From the NCBI GenBank assembly GCA_009760855.2, contig WPIO01000003.1, positions 8,082,001-8,146,000 on the forward strand: DNA of 64,000 nt, given 5' to 3'. Position 1 is the first letter of the stretch, and every line of letters begins with the position of its first letter. The stretch is from Cristatella mucedo (lineage: Eukaryota; Bryozoa; Phylactolaemata; Cristatellidae). Below the pieces are notes generated by a model. The model was not told where the DNA came from. It made no database searches and was given only the letters and a program-made list of their open reading frames with translations. A program made the translations under genes and the position numbers. Positions 1 to 10,296 of this stretch are shown one piece after another.

Positions 1-262
1 TGACAAAAGTTAAATTAGCTCTCAATAGGACAATAGACTTTTTGGGATTTGCACCCGGGCCTTTCTGCAAATTTTTTTGCATACATGCTTACACATGACA
101 TCATATCCGCTTGTTTCCTGAAAATAAAAGTACTACAATTGATAACCGGGTAGTGTCGTAGTTCCAGCAGCTACTGCAAGAGCTAACTACACAGCCGAAG
201 CGTGACATTGTGGAATGAGTGAATAAATATTTTTGCTGCACGTTTATCCCCTGAAGTAAATA

Positions 263-470
263 AAAATGTCCCAAAGCTTGAAATTGCACGAATTTGACTT
301 CTGAAGGCTTGGTAAAACTGTTTTTGGACACTCGAAAACATCAGATCCGGTTGGCCCATAATGGCGGTCGGCAGTGCGTGCTGTGCAACTCGGCAGGTTC
401 CTAGACGATGGGAGCTCTCCTGTGGCCACATGAGACCTCCCACATGCAATTTCAAGCTTTGGGACATTTT
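263..470. repeat. Perfect 26-bp inverted repeat with a 156-bp spacer
   Basis: Bases 263-288 are the exact reverse complement of bases 445-470; the arm centre reads CCAAAGCTTGAAATTGCA on the plus strand. The arms could form a hairpin in DNA or RNA. They may be the ends of a small inverted-repeat element, but no target-site duplication is evident. Confidence 0.7.
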
Positions 471-1472
471 CTTCCTCGGAGACCTGCTAATGGGTACGGC
501 CCGGCACGAAAATTACGTAGAGCCATAGAAAAAACGACCTCTGCGCACATAGACCATACACACACACACACATGTATGTATATATGTTTGCGTGTAAATA
601 ATATACTCTCAAACACAAAGCATTTATGAGGGGCGGTGGATACCTCCCTATCTCATCGGCCGGTTAGTGTAACAATCGTCAAAAGAACTGAAAGCATGCC
701 CATGAGTCGTTTTAATATTTTCTGTTAAGAGAACCAAGGTTTTACACGCATGAATGGATACTTACGTTAATATTAGATAGGACGCTCTTATTCTCTATAG
801 CGTCCTGTTACTGACTTGTTTTTTTCAGCAATCATCCCGAATTATGCTATCCCACCGATACTGTGGAAATCGATCTGAAAGCAGCTCCCACTACTTTGAG
901 ATACAGTTCTTGGCTCTAAGTGAGTGCTCCCAAGATTCCCAATCGGGTAGCTATTATGGATATTATGAGATTGGCTCGGCTAACTAAAGGCTCTGACGCT
1001 TGATGTGTGAGCAATTGCTTTGTTGCCCTCGGTATTGTCGGAGCTATTATTGATTTGCTCTACAAAGTCCTTCCTCACAAGAGCTCCTGCAAATTGCTAC
1101 CCAGCATTGTTGACGAAGTGTAGTCTCTGTGGATGAAGTCTACGAACAAGTTCCAATACAAAATCTTGTTAATTGGTTGAAGTCTTTTGATCATGCCGGA
1201 AGCTGAAAAGCACGGCCAAAAAAAGCACACTTTTACTCGAGGTGAAATTGTAAGCACTCCCGGTAGCACTCTTCACCTTGTCTACGGCCGACGAAAGTAA
1301 GCCGTTTGCCATCTCCAGTGCATCCAAATTTACTTCTGTCGATCCAGACATCAGACGGCTTTTTCATTGTCATTCCTTCGTTAACTTCAGGCTTACGTCT
1401 AGGCTCACTCTTCTTTAGATGCTCCGAAAGCTTACTACAAGCCGTACTAGTAAGCACTGGAGATGCACGAAA

Positions 1473-1535
1473 GATGTAAAGCGAAGGCTTGAACGTGTAA
1501 AGCGTAGCTTGCCGTGTAAAGCGAAGGCTTGAACG
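1473..1535 (+). repeat. Short direct repeat, about 22-bp unit
   Basis: The unit TGTAAAGCGAAGGCTTGAAC occurs at about 1475 and again at about 1515, separated by a shorter related piece that also begins TGTAAAGCG. It is a minor local duplication. Confidence 0.6.
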
Positions 1536-2044
1536 ACGCTTTAACTAGTCAGGGTCTGACGGCGATTGGTCAAGCCAATCTCAATGAGTTCCTCCGTGCC
1601 TACGCCCGGAAGCTCGGAAAAACCAGGGTCCTGTGAGTCAGAACCAAAAACAAACTAGAAGTCATTTGCTTTCCAGCCCTGAGATGTTTCCCTCCCCAGA
1701 TAACACTTGGGCATGTCTCAACATTTGGGCCAATAAGTTTTCCACCTTCTTCGATGAAAAAAATGCACACATTCGTGCCTCCATAAAGCCACTTCCGACT
1801 AAAGCAAATGTCGAGTCGCAAGATAGAAACCACCTAAATAGATTCTTTGAGGTTTCCTAATGCAATGTAGCTACCTTAAAGAAGTCTAGTAAAGTAAAAA
1901 AGAGCTCGTCTCCTTAAGACCTTATACCTACCTCTCTGTGGTCTTCACTGGCACAAAAGCAAAGCTCTGCCTCAACTAAGCTTTTTAGTGCTTCTCTGAA
2001 TAATGGGTGTAGTTTGATGATATGCAGGCCGGTATTGTTACTCT

Positions 2045-2923
2045 TGCTAACCCGCTGGTGAATAGTGGTTGGTAGCATCGGCGGGACGGGCCGGTGCACA
2101 GCTGTGGTCCGCCTCTGACGCAGCGTGGATACAGGCATTGTTCCTCCGCTAAACCACGGGTGAACTGATGTTGGATTCACCATCGGGGTCGGCCCGTGCC
2201 GTGGTACAGAGGAGACATGTGGAAGAGAGGGGCGATAGTAGCCGTGCTCGGTTCGTCGTAGAATAAACTGTTAGTGTTGTTCAGGGGCTGGCGCTCTGTG
2301 CGGTGAGCGTGGACTAAATGACAAGCTATTTCTCCGGATGAAGCCGATGACAACCTTTGAGATGTCTCGTGAAGCGTTCCAAAGCTTCGATTGCTTCGGA
2401 GACTTTGTTGGCTGGCTGCTTAATTTCGAGAGGGAGATCGAAAAATTAGCGATGAACCTAGTAAGTGGCACTTGTGTTTGCTCCTTGCGATGCAAGGCGG
2501 GACCTTCACGTTTGCCTCTAGTCTCTCCCAGGCAGTGCAAGACAACAACACTAAGCTGCGTGAGGCCCTAGTGAGGACATTCACCTGGCCGGCCGGGTAG
2601 ATTGTTGCATACTGACCGGGGAAAGGCTAGTCGGACTTTGAGGGCCGACAGGAGAGACCAGAAGCGGCAGCAGCGATCGCCGACTGTGTGCCGGGCGATA
2701 AAGGTTTGCCAGCCTGCCGTCGTGTGGCAGCAGGCGACGCTGCTCCAAGCGGTGATAGTTGGCCAGGCGGCCATGGTGTGCCACGAGGCAACGGTCAGTG
2801 GTGGGGCTGAGGCGTACAGCAACACGACGACAGAGGCGTCCGGCTGCGAGGCGGCGCACTGAGAGTCTGCTGCGTCCGCCAGTCTGCGGCGCCCTCGAAG
2901 AAGGCTGCGGCGTCCGTGCGAGA
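2045..2923 (+). mobile_element. Decayed copy of the Gag-only LTR element
   Basis: This segment resembles the element at 4720-6342. Bases of about 2050-2278 resemble its LTR, including the polyadenylation-like stretch AATAAACTGTTAGTGTTG. The gag-like reading then follows from about 2330, with the residues MKPMT, FGDFVGWLL and FEREIEK that also occur in the better copy. A frameshift near 2460 moves the continuation (LLLAMQGG, FTFASSL) into another frame. Similarity stops where the LINE tail begins at 2924. It is a pseudogenic remnant and predicts no functional protein. Confidence 0.7.
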
Positions 2924-3595
2924 GTCATAATAATAATAATAATAATGCACTTGATAAAGCTCCCTCAGAGAACTTAATCTCTTTCTAGGCACTTTACATT
3001 TGCTGCAAAGTGAAATGCAATTGAATGGTAAGTCAGCATGCATAAGCACATCAAGGACGAATCACAGGGACCCACCAAATGCTGTCCTAAATAGGTGTGT
3101 TTTTAAGTTCCTTTTAAATGTGGTCAGGTCAGGGCATGTTCGGGAGGGAGTTCCAGGCTTTGGGAGCATACGAACTAAATGCACGGTCTCCAAAGGATTT
3201 AAGGTTTGTACGAGGTATTTATAGACTGTTGGATTCCGAAAAGCGGGTGGTACGATGCTTGGCCTGATGGGGTAGTATATCTAGTCTGGAGCCATGGAAT
3301 GAAGAGACCTAAAAGTGGGCGACAAAACCTTGAAGTCAATCCGTTGCTTGACTGGTAGCCAGTGCAGGTCGGCGAGAAGTGGTGTAATGTGGCAATTGCG
3401 ACGCTCACGACAGTCAAGCCTAGCTGCAGAGTTTTGCACCAGCTGCAATCGCCTGATCGCACATGCTGGTAGGCCAGTAAGCAGTGAGTTGCAGAAGTCG
3501 AGACGAGATGTCACGAATGCATGGACAAACTTGGACGTGGTATCCTTATCTAAACAAGCCCGAATTTTAGCAATATATGGTCGGCGGCGTCGGCC
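2924..3595 (-). mobile_element. CR1/L2-like LINE, 3' part, minus strand
   Basis: The element starts with its (TTA)n tail near 2924-2946 and the hairpin 3' end, followed on the complementary strand by the C-terminal part of reverse transcriptase. Visible minus-strand motifs are FVHAFVTSRLDFCNSLL, LQLVQNSAARL and ITPLLADLHWLPVKQRIDFK, typical of the CR1/L2/Rex group of non-LTR elements. It is 5' truncated and the frame is broken. Confidence 0.85.
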
Positions 3596-3769
3596 ACAGA
3601 GTTGCTCTGGATCAGCTCTCAGCTTAGCCGCGATGGGAGCCCTTGCCTTGGTGGGTTCGATTAGGACACCTAGTACAGGCCCGGCTCCTTGTCCACCCGC
3701 TAAAGTTAGAATGAAGCCTGGTGCAGATGATGCGCTCAAGATGTGCACCGACTAATGTGCTGAAGTAGA

Positions 3770-4250
3770 AATAGCAGCTACGCGCGAGGTCAGGAGTTTT
3801 GAGGAGAGAGAATATAATGGGACGACTGACAGAGCTCGGGGCTGCAGCTTCCGTAGTCGATGCGAGACTAGGCTTCGAGAGCACGAGAGACGAACCTACG
3901 GAGACGAGCAGCTAAGTGCAACTTTGACTGCGAAGTTGTGTTCTGCCGGCTACTCAGTTAGCTGCTCGTATCTTTAGGTGCTGTAGCGGTCCGCCTTCGG
4001 GGTTGGGACCATCGCTAGCGACGCGCGCATAGGATAGTTTATTATACGCGGGCTTCGGGAGTTCGCGAAGTTAACTCCGTCGGTCCGGTACGCGCCGCGT
4101 AAAGCGCTTGCACCGGCGTGTAACCACTACTAACAGGCCCACAATAAACTCCCGCTTTCGGCACCCAGTTGTGGCCGCTTGTGTTTTAACCACACTGCAG
4201 CACTGCATCGCACAGTCCACCGGTAGAGAGCCGGGGGACGGGCCGTCGCC
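3770..4250 (+). mobile_element. Possible LTR fragment of another retroelement
   Basis: This GC-rich tract has LTR-like layout only: TGTAGCGG at 3982 echoes the start of the 1.33-kb LTR family, there is an AATAAA at about 4142, and no reading frame is recognisable. It sits between a LINE fragment and the Gag-only element. The family and the ends are not established. Confidence 0.3.
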
Positions 4251-4719
4251 ATGCAGTTACAGAGTCGGCGGCGTCGGCGAGAGAGTCGGCGAAGGGGGTC
4301 GTGCTTCCACCAAACGACAATGGGGGATGTTCCAAAGTATTTCAAATCGGCTGCAACGTGTATGTGTGAGTCTCGCTCAATAGTAAAACCATTTTAGAAC
4401 GCTTACTCAACAGTATTCAACACCGCACATTTCTGGATCACGGACGTTAGTCGTATCACAAATCTTTCGTCTGCACGCCAATAGAAATGCTGCACTCCAA
4501 TTCGCTAGCGTCTCGGCTCGCGTCTAGCCACAGGAATGCCGCACTCCGACACTCAATCGATACTTAAGCCTGGATTTAGCAGCCTGGATCGAATTCAGGT
4601 TGCATCTGTCTCTTTCCAGGCTAATGCCATGCTTTTGTGCACGTCCACCCACGTAGCTTTGAGATTTTGTAATAGGCAACGACCTGACTTTTGACTACGC
4701 TGTTTCCTTTCCTTAGGCA

Positions 4720-4969
4720 GTATAGTTTGAGTGTATGCCGGCTCCTCTAATGAGCCTGTGATGTGGCATGGACACAGGCCGGTAACCGCTGGTGGCCAAA
4801 TGGTGGATTCACCATCTGGGTCGGCCGCTGCACAGTTGTGGTCCTCGATGAATCATCGGGGTCACCCGGGGGACTTGAGGAGTGAAAGGGACTCTAGTGT
4901 GGGAAGGGGGCGAAGGCTGTCGTGCGTCTTGCTGCTCCGTGCCTTGTACAATAAACCGTTGGCGTTGTT
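4720..4969 (+). repeat. 5' LTR of the Gag-only element
   Basis: This 250-bp segment recurs, interrupted, at 7862-7888 plus 11635-11858. The shared sequence runs from GTATAGTTTGAG to GGCGTTGTT, and both copies carry ACAATAAACCG near the 3' side. The ends do not show the usual TG...CA. Confidence 0.75.
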
Positions 4970-4986
4970 CTGGGCCAGCGTTCCGT

Positions 4987-6342
4987 ATGTCAAACCACAA
5001 GCTATTTCGTGGGATGGAGCCGATGACACCCTGGGAGATGTCTTGCGCAGCGTCCCTAGGCTTCCATGGCTTCGGAGACTTCGTTGGCTGGCTGCTGAGC
5101 TTCGAGAGGGAGATCGAGAAAAGTGGCTATGAACAGAGTGAGTGCCACTTGTTTTTGCTCCTAGCGATGCAAGGCGGGGCCTTCACGTTTGCCTCGGGGC
5201 TACCGCAGGAAGTTCAGGATGACTATGCCAAGCTTCGTGAGGCCCTAGTGAGGGCATTCACCTCGCCGGCCGGTAGAGCGCGATTGCTGCACGCTGATCG
5301 GGTAAAGGCTGGTCGGACTGAGAGGGCCGACAGGACCGACCGGAAGCGGCAGCAGCGGTCACCGACTGTGTGCCAGGCAACAGAGGTTTGTCAGGCTGCC
5401 ACCCCGTGGCGGCAGGCAACCGCTATCAAAGCGGTGACGGTTGGTCAGGCAGCGATGGTGTTCCACGAAGCAACGGCGTTGTGCGAGGCAACGGTCAGCG
5501 GTGTGGCTGAGGCGACGGAGAGTAAGACCGGGCACGGAGAGGCGGCGGCGTCTGCGTGGAAGGCGGCGGCGTCTGAGACAGAGTCGGCGGCGTCCGCGAC
5601 AGAGTCGGCGGCGGCTTCCGTGACAGAGTCGGCGGCGTCCGCGACATGGTCGGCGGCATCCGCGGCAGAGTCAGCGGCATCCGCGGCAGAGTCGGCGGCA
5701 TCCGAGGCAGAGTCAGCAGCATCCGCGGCAGAGTCGGCGGCATCCGCGACAGAGTCGGCGGCGTCCAGGTGGAAGGCGGCGGCGGCACCCGCGACAGAGT
5801 CGGCGGCGGCACCCGCGACAGAGTCGGCGGCGGCACCCGCGACAGAGTCGGCGGCGGCACCCGCGACAGAGTCGGCGGCGGCACCCGCGACAGAGTCGGC
5901 GGCGGCACCCGCGACAGAGTCGGCGGCGGCGTCCGCGGCAGAGTCGGCGGCGTCCGCCAGGGAGGTAGTGGCCGGCGATGCAGCGCAAGCCATGAAGGTG
6001 ACGCTGGCCTGCGACCAGCCGGTGGGCTGTGATGCGGCACAGGCAGGAGAGTGTGTGCAGACTCTTCAGTCTGCACAGGACGGAGAGGCTGTCCAGGAGG
6101 GAGAATCTGTGCAGGCCGGAGAGACTGCCCAGGTTGGAGAGGGTACGCAGGACGTTGAAGCAGCTGCGTATATTGGAGACGCGGCAGAAGAATCGGCAGA
6201 GGCGGATGAAGCGACGACGGCTGAGGTCCGAAAAACAGTGGCTGTGGACGTCAGCTCGATGACGATGGCCGGTGGCTCACATTGCCGGCTGGTCGCAAAA
6301 GGCCGTGCACCAGCTCGCCTCTTGCGATCAGCCGTCAGGTAG
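4987..6342 (+). CDS. Retrotransposon Gag-like protein with a long Ala/Ser/Glu repeat
   Basis: The ORF gives 451 residues from the ATG at 4987. That is the first start after the 5' LTR; the open frame continues upstream into the LTR, so an LTR start cannot be excluded. Residues about 10-110 look like a Gag capsid segment: FGDFVGWLLSFEREIE, FLLLAMQGGAFTFASG and AKLREALVRAF match the helical pattern of retrotransposon Gag, where a short hydrophobic stretch is followed by a conserved LREAL/F helix. The following part is rich in Arg and Gln. Residues about 195-325 are repeats of ESAASA and later ESAAAPAT. The C-terminal part is acidic (GESVQAGETAQVGE). No zinc knuckle is visible. It probably forms the particle that packages element RNA, but that is inference from the family. 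The decayed copy at 2045-2923 shares the N-terminal half. Confidence 0.7.
   Translation: MSNHKLFRGMEPMTPWEMSCAASLGFHGFGDFVGWLLSFEREIEKSGYEQSECHLFLLLAMQGGAFTFASGLPQEVQDDYAKLREALVRAFTSPAGRARLLHADRVKAGRTERADRTDRKRQQRSPTVCQATEVCQAATPWRQATAIKAVTVGQAAMVFHEATALCEATVSGVAEATESKTGHGEAAASAWKAAASETESAASATESAAASVTESAASATWSAASAAESAASAAESAASEAESAASAAESAASATESAASRWKAAAAPATESAAAPATESAAAPATESAAAPATESAAAPATESAAAPATESAAASAAESAASAREVVAGDAAQAMKVTLACDQPVGCDAAQAGECVQTLQSAQDGEAVQEGESVQAGETAQVGEGTQDVEAAAYIGDAAEESAEADEATTAEVRKTVAVDVSSMTMAGGSHCRLVAKGRAPARLLRSAVR
5570..5958 (+). repeat. In-frame minisatellite inside the Gag-like ORF
   Basis: The first part has an 18-bp period built around GCGACAGAGTCGGCGGC. From about 5789 to 5935 it shifts to a 24-bp period, with about six near-identical copies of ACCCGCGACAGAGTCGGC plus GGCGGC. 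Periods are multiples of three, so the Gag-like frame stays open; most other frames on both strands also stay open across it, producing spurious ORFs. Confidence 0.9.
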
Positions 6343-6356
6343 CCTGTGCAGTCAGC

Positions 6357-7704
6357 TATTTGTAGCGCCCTGCTGGCTTTGGCTGAATTTTAGCGCGAAC
6401 AAGAGCTGTTCGGCGGCGGGCTAGAGCCCCTTTGTCCTGGAGCAGTGAGTCAGAGAGGAGCGTCAGTGCGGTTAGAGAGGAAGCGCTTAGGAGCAGGCCA
6501 GGAAGCTCGGAAACGAGCAGCGGCGATTCGGCCTTTAGAATTGGTCCGATACTCGCGGAAGCTGCTGATAGATGTTGGCTGGCCTGTCAACCCCCGCCTT
6601 CCCTCTTCCCAAGAAAGAAGCGTCTGGAACCCATTCGCCATTCAAGCTGGACGGAGGTGCCCTGCCAGTGGCCTGGGAACGGTAGTCATTCCTTTCCGTA
6701 ATGGGCCAAGGTGTCCGGGCCCAATACCACTAAGCTCTTGCCCCATTGTCTCAGCCAAGTATTTAAGAGTCGAGCGACGCTCGCTGTGGGTCTTTTGCCT
6801 CGTGTCTTTTTGTCTGTGGTCTTCTGTCTTTGGTCCGGCTCCGCCGTCGGACTCGTTTTCTCTGGAAGCGAGGGAGGAGGGCGGGCTGTTCGCCAGCGAT
6901 TGACGGAACAGGACGAGACAGCGCGCTAGGAGGATTCGGTGGAACCCCACCGAATACGGTCGTATCGCGCCCCGAGCTGGCATTTTGTGTGTTCTTTTGT
7001 GTTTTGTGTTTCTTTTGTGTCGTGTGTGTGCGCGCTAGCACGTGGTCTCGGCATAGGGATTTGCCGGCGCGAGCTAGGCGTAGTTGGCGTGTGTGGAGCT
7101 CTAGTTCACCGGGTAGGGTTTAGGCTCCGGGTCGCGCTTCAGTGTGGAGGATTATTTCCTCCGCAGGAGTGCTTGAGTTAGCGTGTGTGGAGTATTCCGG
7201 TCGCACTGGTGGAAACCGAGTTCTAGTTCACCGGGTAGGGTTTAGACTCCGGTTCGCACTTCAGTGTGGAGAAGTACTCCCTCCGCTCGAGTGTTTAAGT
7301 TGGCGTGTTTGGGGTATTCCCTCGGCACAGGTGGGAACGGATTCCTAGTTCACCGGTTAGGGTTTAGGGTCCGGGTCGCGCTTAGTGTAGAGGAGTATTC
7401 CCTCCGCAAGAGTGTTGAACGTGCGAGGAGTGTGGAGATAAAGCTGAACTAGACGCGCAGCGACTTTGTGCGCTTGCGAATAAAGTTCAGTAAAATCTCC
7501 AATTTGTGTGTCTCGCTTTCCAATTCACGCCGCGGACTCACGACCCCCTTTAGTAACGGTAAGCAGGTCAGCGCCAAAAACGCTCGTTTCGCGGCGGCCA
7601 GCTTATTGCGCGTAGGCGCGCACCGGACGGCATAGGCGATAGGCTACGCCGCTAGGTAAGCGGCAGGTCAAGCTTACTCCGCCGAGCCTTCGGCGTTACA
7701 TATT
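6357..7704 (+). mobile_element. Solo LTR (1.34-kb family) with TATT target duplication
   Basis: The LTR occupies 6361-7700. It begins TGTAGCGCCC and ends GGCGTTACA. It is flanked by TATT on both sides (6357-6360 and 7701-7704), a 4-bp target duplication as made by many Gypsy-type integrases. A TATA-like TATTTAAGAG lies near 6768 and AATAAA at 7479-7484, so U3, R and U5 can be placed roughly. It differs from the other two LTRs by several small changes, so it is an older or separate insertion that lost its body by LTR-LTR recombination. Confidence 0.9.
7101..7430 (+). repeat. 122-bp tandem repeat inside the large LTR
   Basis: The start CTAGTTCACCGG recurs at 7101, 7223 and 7345, giving a 122-bp period over about 2.7 copies. 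Each unit has GGGTTTAG, a TCAGTGTGGAG-like piece and a CTCCGC block. The same array is present in the LTRs at 7889-9221 and 10297-11630, so it is a fixed family feature. It lies between the TATA-like site and AATAAA, so within the probable transcribed leader. Confidence 0.85.
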
Positions 7705-7888
7705 GATGCTAGCTGCTATGTCGAGGATGTGTAGGGTCTAGTTTGCATCGTTTATAGATAGGCTCGTTCATTGCTGCTTAGATAGGCTCATTCATGCTGC
7801 CCTGTACGTTGCAGCTACGTGTGTTGGTGCTGCAAACTTGTGACCTTAACGTCAAGGGGGCGTATAGTTTGAGTGTATGCCGGCTCCT

Positions 7889-9221
7889 TGTAGCGCCCTG
7901 CTGGCTTTGGCTGAATTTTAGCGCGAACAAGAGCTGTTCGGCGGCGGGCTAGAGCCCCTTTGTCCTGGAGCAGTGAGCCAGAGAGGAGCGTCAGTGCGGT
8001 TAGAGAGGAAGCGCTTAGGAGCAGGCCAGGAAGCTCGGAAACGAGCAGCGGCGATTCGGCCTTTAGAATTGGTCCGATACTCGCGGAAGCTGCTGATAGA
8101 TGTTGGCTGGCCTGTCAACCCCCGCCTTCCCTCTTCCCAAGAAAGAAGCGTCTGGAACCCATTCGCCATTCAAGCTGGACGGAGGTGCCCTGCCAGTGGC
8201 CTGGGAACGGTAGTCATTCCTTTCCGTAATGGGCCAAGGTGTCCGGGCCCAATACCACTAAGCTCTTGCCCCATTGTCTCAGCCAAGTATTTAAGAGTCG
8301 AGCGACGCTCGCTCTGTGTCTTTTGCCTCGTGTCTTTTGTCTCTGGTCCGGCTCTGCGCCTCGACGCCGTCGGGCACTCGTTTCTCTAAAAGCGAGGGAG
8401 GAGGGCGGGCTGTCCGCCGACGATGGACGGAACAAGACGAGACAGCTCTAGGAGGATTCGGTGGAACCCCACCGAACACGGTCGTATCGCGCCCGAGCTG
8501 ACATTTTGTGTGTTCTTTCGTGTTTTGTGTTTCTTTTGTGTCGTGTGTGTGCGCGCTAGCACGTGGTCTCGGCATAGGGATTTGCCGGCGCGAGCTAGGC
8601 GTAGTTGGCGTGTGTGGAGCTCTAGTTCACCGGGTAGGGTTTAGGCTCCGGATCGCGCTTCAGTGTGGAGAAGTATTTCCTCCGCAGGAGTGCTTGAGTT
8701 GGCGTGTGTGGAGTATTCCGGTCGCACTGGTGGAAACCGAGTTCTAGTTCACCGGGTAGGGTTTAGACTCCGGTTCGCACTTCAGTGTGGAGAAGTACTC
8801 CCTCCGCTCGAGTGTTTAAGTTGGCGTGTTTGGGGTATTCCCTCGGCACAGGTGGGAACGGATTCCTAGTTCACCGGTTAGGGTTTAGGGTCCGGGTCGC
8901 GCTTAGTGTAGAGGAGTATTCCCTCCGCAAGAGTGTTGAACGTGCGAGGAGTGTGGAGATAAAGCTGAACTAGACGCGCAGCGACTTTGTGCGCTTGCGA
9001 ATAAAGTTCAGTAAAATCCCCAATTTGTGTGTCTTGCTTCCAATTCACGCCGCGGACTCACGACCCCCTTTAGTAACGGTAAGCAGGTCAGCGCCAGAAA
9101 CGCTCGTTTCGTGGCGGCCAGCTTATTGCGCGTAGGCGCGCACCGAACGGCATTAGGCGATAGGCTACGCCGCTAGGTAAGCGGCAGGTCAAGCTTACCC
9201 CGCCGAGCCTTCGGCGTTACA
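7889..9221 (+). repeat. 5' LTR of the 1.33-kb family element
   Basis: It starts TGTAGCGCCC and ends CGGCGTTACA, and is followed by TTT and the primer binding site. It contains the 122-bp array, a TATA-like TATTTAAG near 8290 and AATAAA near 9000. The near-identity with 10297-11630 points to recent integration. Confidence 0.9.
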
Positions 9222-9224
9222 TTT

Positions 9225-9242
9225 TGGCGCCCGAACGGGGAC
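9225..9242 (+). promoter_or_regulatory. Primer binding site, tRNA-Lys-like
   Basis: TGGCGCCCGAACGGGGAC lies three bases after the 5' LTR. It is complementary to the CCA end of a tRNA and differs at one base from the well known tRNA-Lys3-type site, so a lysine tRNA primer is likely. The exact isoacceptor needs the host tRNA set. Confidence 0.8.
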
Positions 9243-9413
9243 TTGTCAAATTGCAGGTAGGATCCTAGGACGAGAAATTCCGCAGGAGGCGGCTTGCTTG
9301 AGTAGGTCTCCTGAATTAGTCTTGTAGGCGTGTAAATCGGATCGAGCAAAAGAGTGTAGTTTTAACGTGAGAGGTAGGGACATTTTCTGTGCAAGTAAAT
9401 CGAAACGCCCAAA

Positions 9414-10080
9414 ATGAGCCATTCTCATCAGGCTGTAGCGGGTGGGAGTAGCGCGGCAGCAGGCGCTAGGGAAGCACCTGACGCAGCTATGTAGGTGGAC
9501 GCGTGCAGCAGATGGTAAAAATCGCTCTGCTGAAAGCTAGCGCGGACGCGAACGCTCGGCAGCAGCCGCTGCACCAAGCTGCGCCGCAAATTGTTTCCTC
9601 CGAATTTCTTCGCCGAGCTGATTGGCGTGAGTACTGCCAATATCGTGCTGTGTTTCCTCGGTGAGAAACCGGAATTTCGATTAGATGTCTGCAGGAGTAT
9701 AAATCACAGGAGCTGTCGGTGGTCACGAAGAGCTGGCGTCGACGGAAGAAGCTACGAGACGTCATCTCCCCAAAGGCCGCTTTTACGGAAGGAGACTGAG
9801 GTTCAACATCGTTTGCGTGGCACTTTCCGTTTAAGAGCGGGCACTAACATGCATGTTCTTGTAGACGAACGCCAACCACCGAATGGCCCAACTGAGATTT
9901 CATGCTATTCGTTCTGTGGCTCGGCCTGAGGAGCAGGCCGACGCCAGACATTCGACGACGTTGGGAAGGAGAGAAGTGGAGCGCCGCGATCGCTCCTACC
10001 GGAATGAACGGCTTAAGACGAACCACAACCTAGCGCGCGGCTTCAGCGCTAGGTAGTGCCTCGACGAGGGCGTTCCGCTT
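9414..10080 (+). pseudogene. Degenerate internal coding remnant of the LTR element
   Basis: An ATG at 9414 begins a Gag-like leader (MSHSHQAVAGGSS) that meets a stop after 27 codons. Further stops occur in all frames. Near 9920-10040 there is a basic stretch reading RRDRSYRNERLKTNHN in one frame, which might be the end of a polyprotein, so the body may be a fusion of the two ends of a longer ancestor. No catalytic motif is visible. Confidence 0.45.
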
Positions 10081-10296
10081 TTTTTTTTTTCTCCGGAAAA
10101 TTGAAAGCTGAAAGCTAAGGAAGGGGCCGGAGTTTTTTTTTTGGTGCGCCGCCCAATGAATCACTGGCACGTCGCGATGTTAGGTTATGCATAATTACGA
10201 GTGATTGTTGCGTTGATTGTGTGCAAGTGTGAGCTTGGCAGCTTGGGTAGCTTAGAGGGCAGATCCGAGGTCGGATCTTCCCGTGGTCGATAGGTT

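Larger units (their letters stand above)
1..2044. other. Intergenic sequence with no recognised gene
   Basis: I see no coding region I can name here. Open frames are short (under 100 codons), overlap on both strands and contain no familiar motif. The stretch holds a perfect inverted repeat (263-288 with 445-470), a short CA run near 548-562 and a small direct repeat around 1473-1535. A decayed mobile element is a reasonable guess for parts of it, but nothing identifies the family. Confidence 0.4.

Noticed and set aside
5445-6076. Long minus-strand frames over the Gag minisatellite
   Set aside because: The repeat period is a multiple of three, so all frames stay open. Only the plus frame extends into a Gag-like domain.
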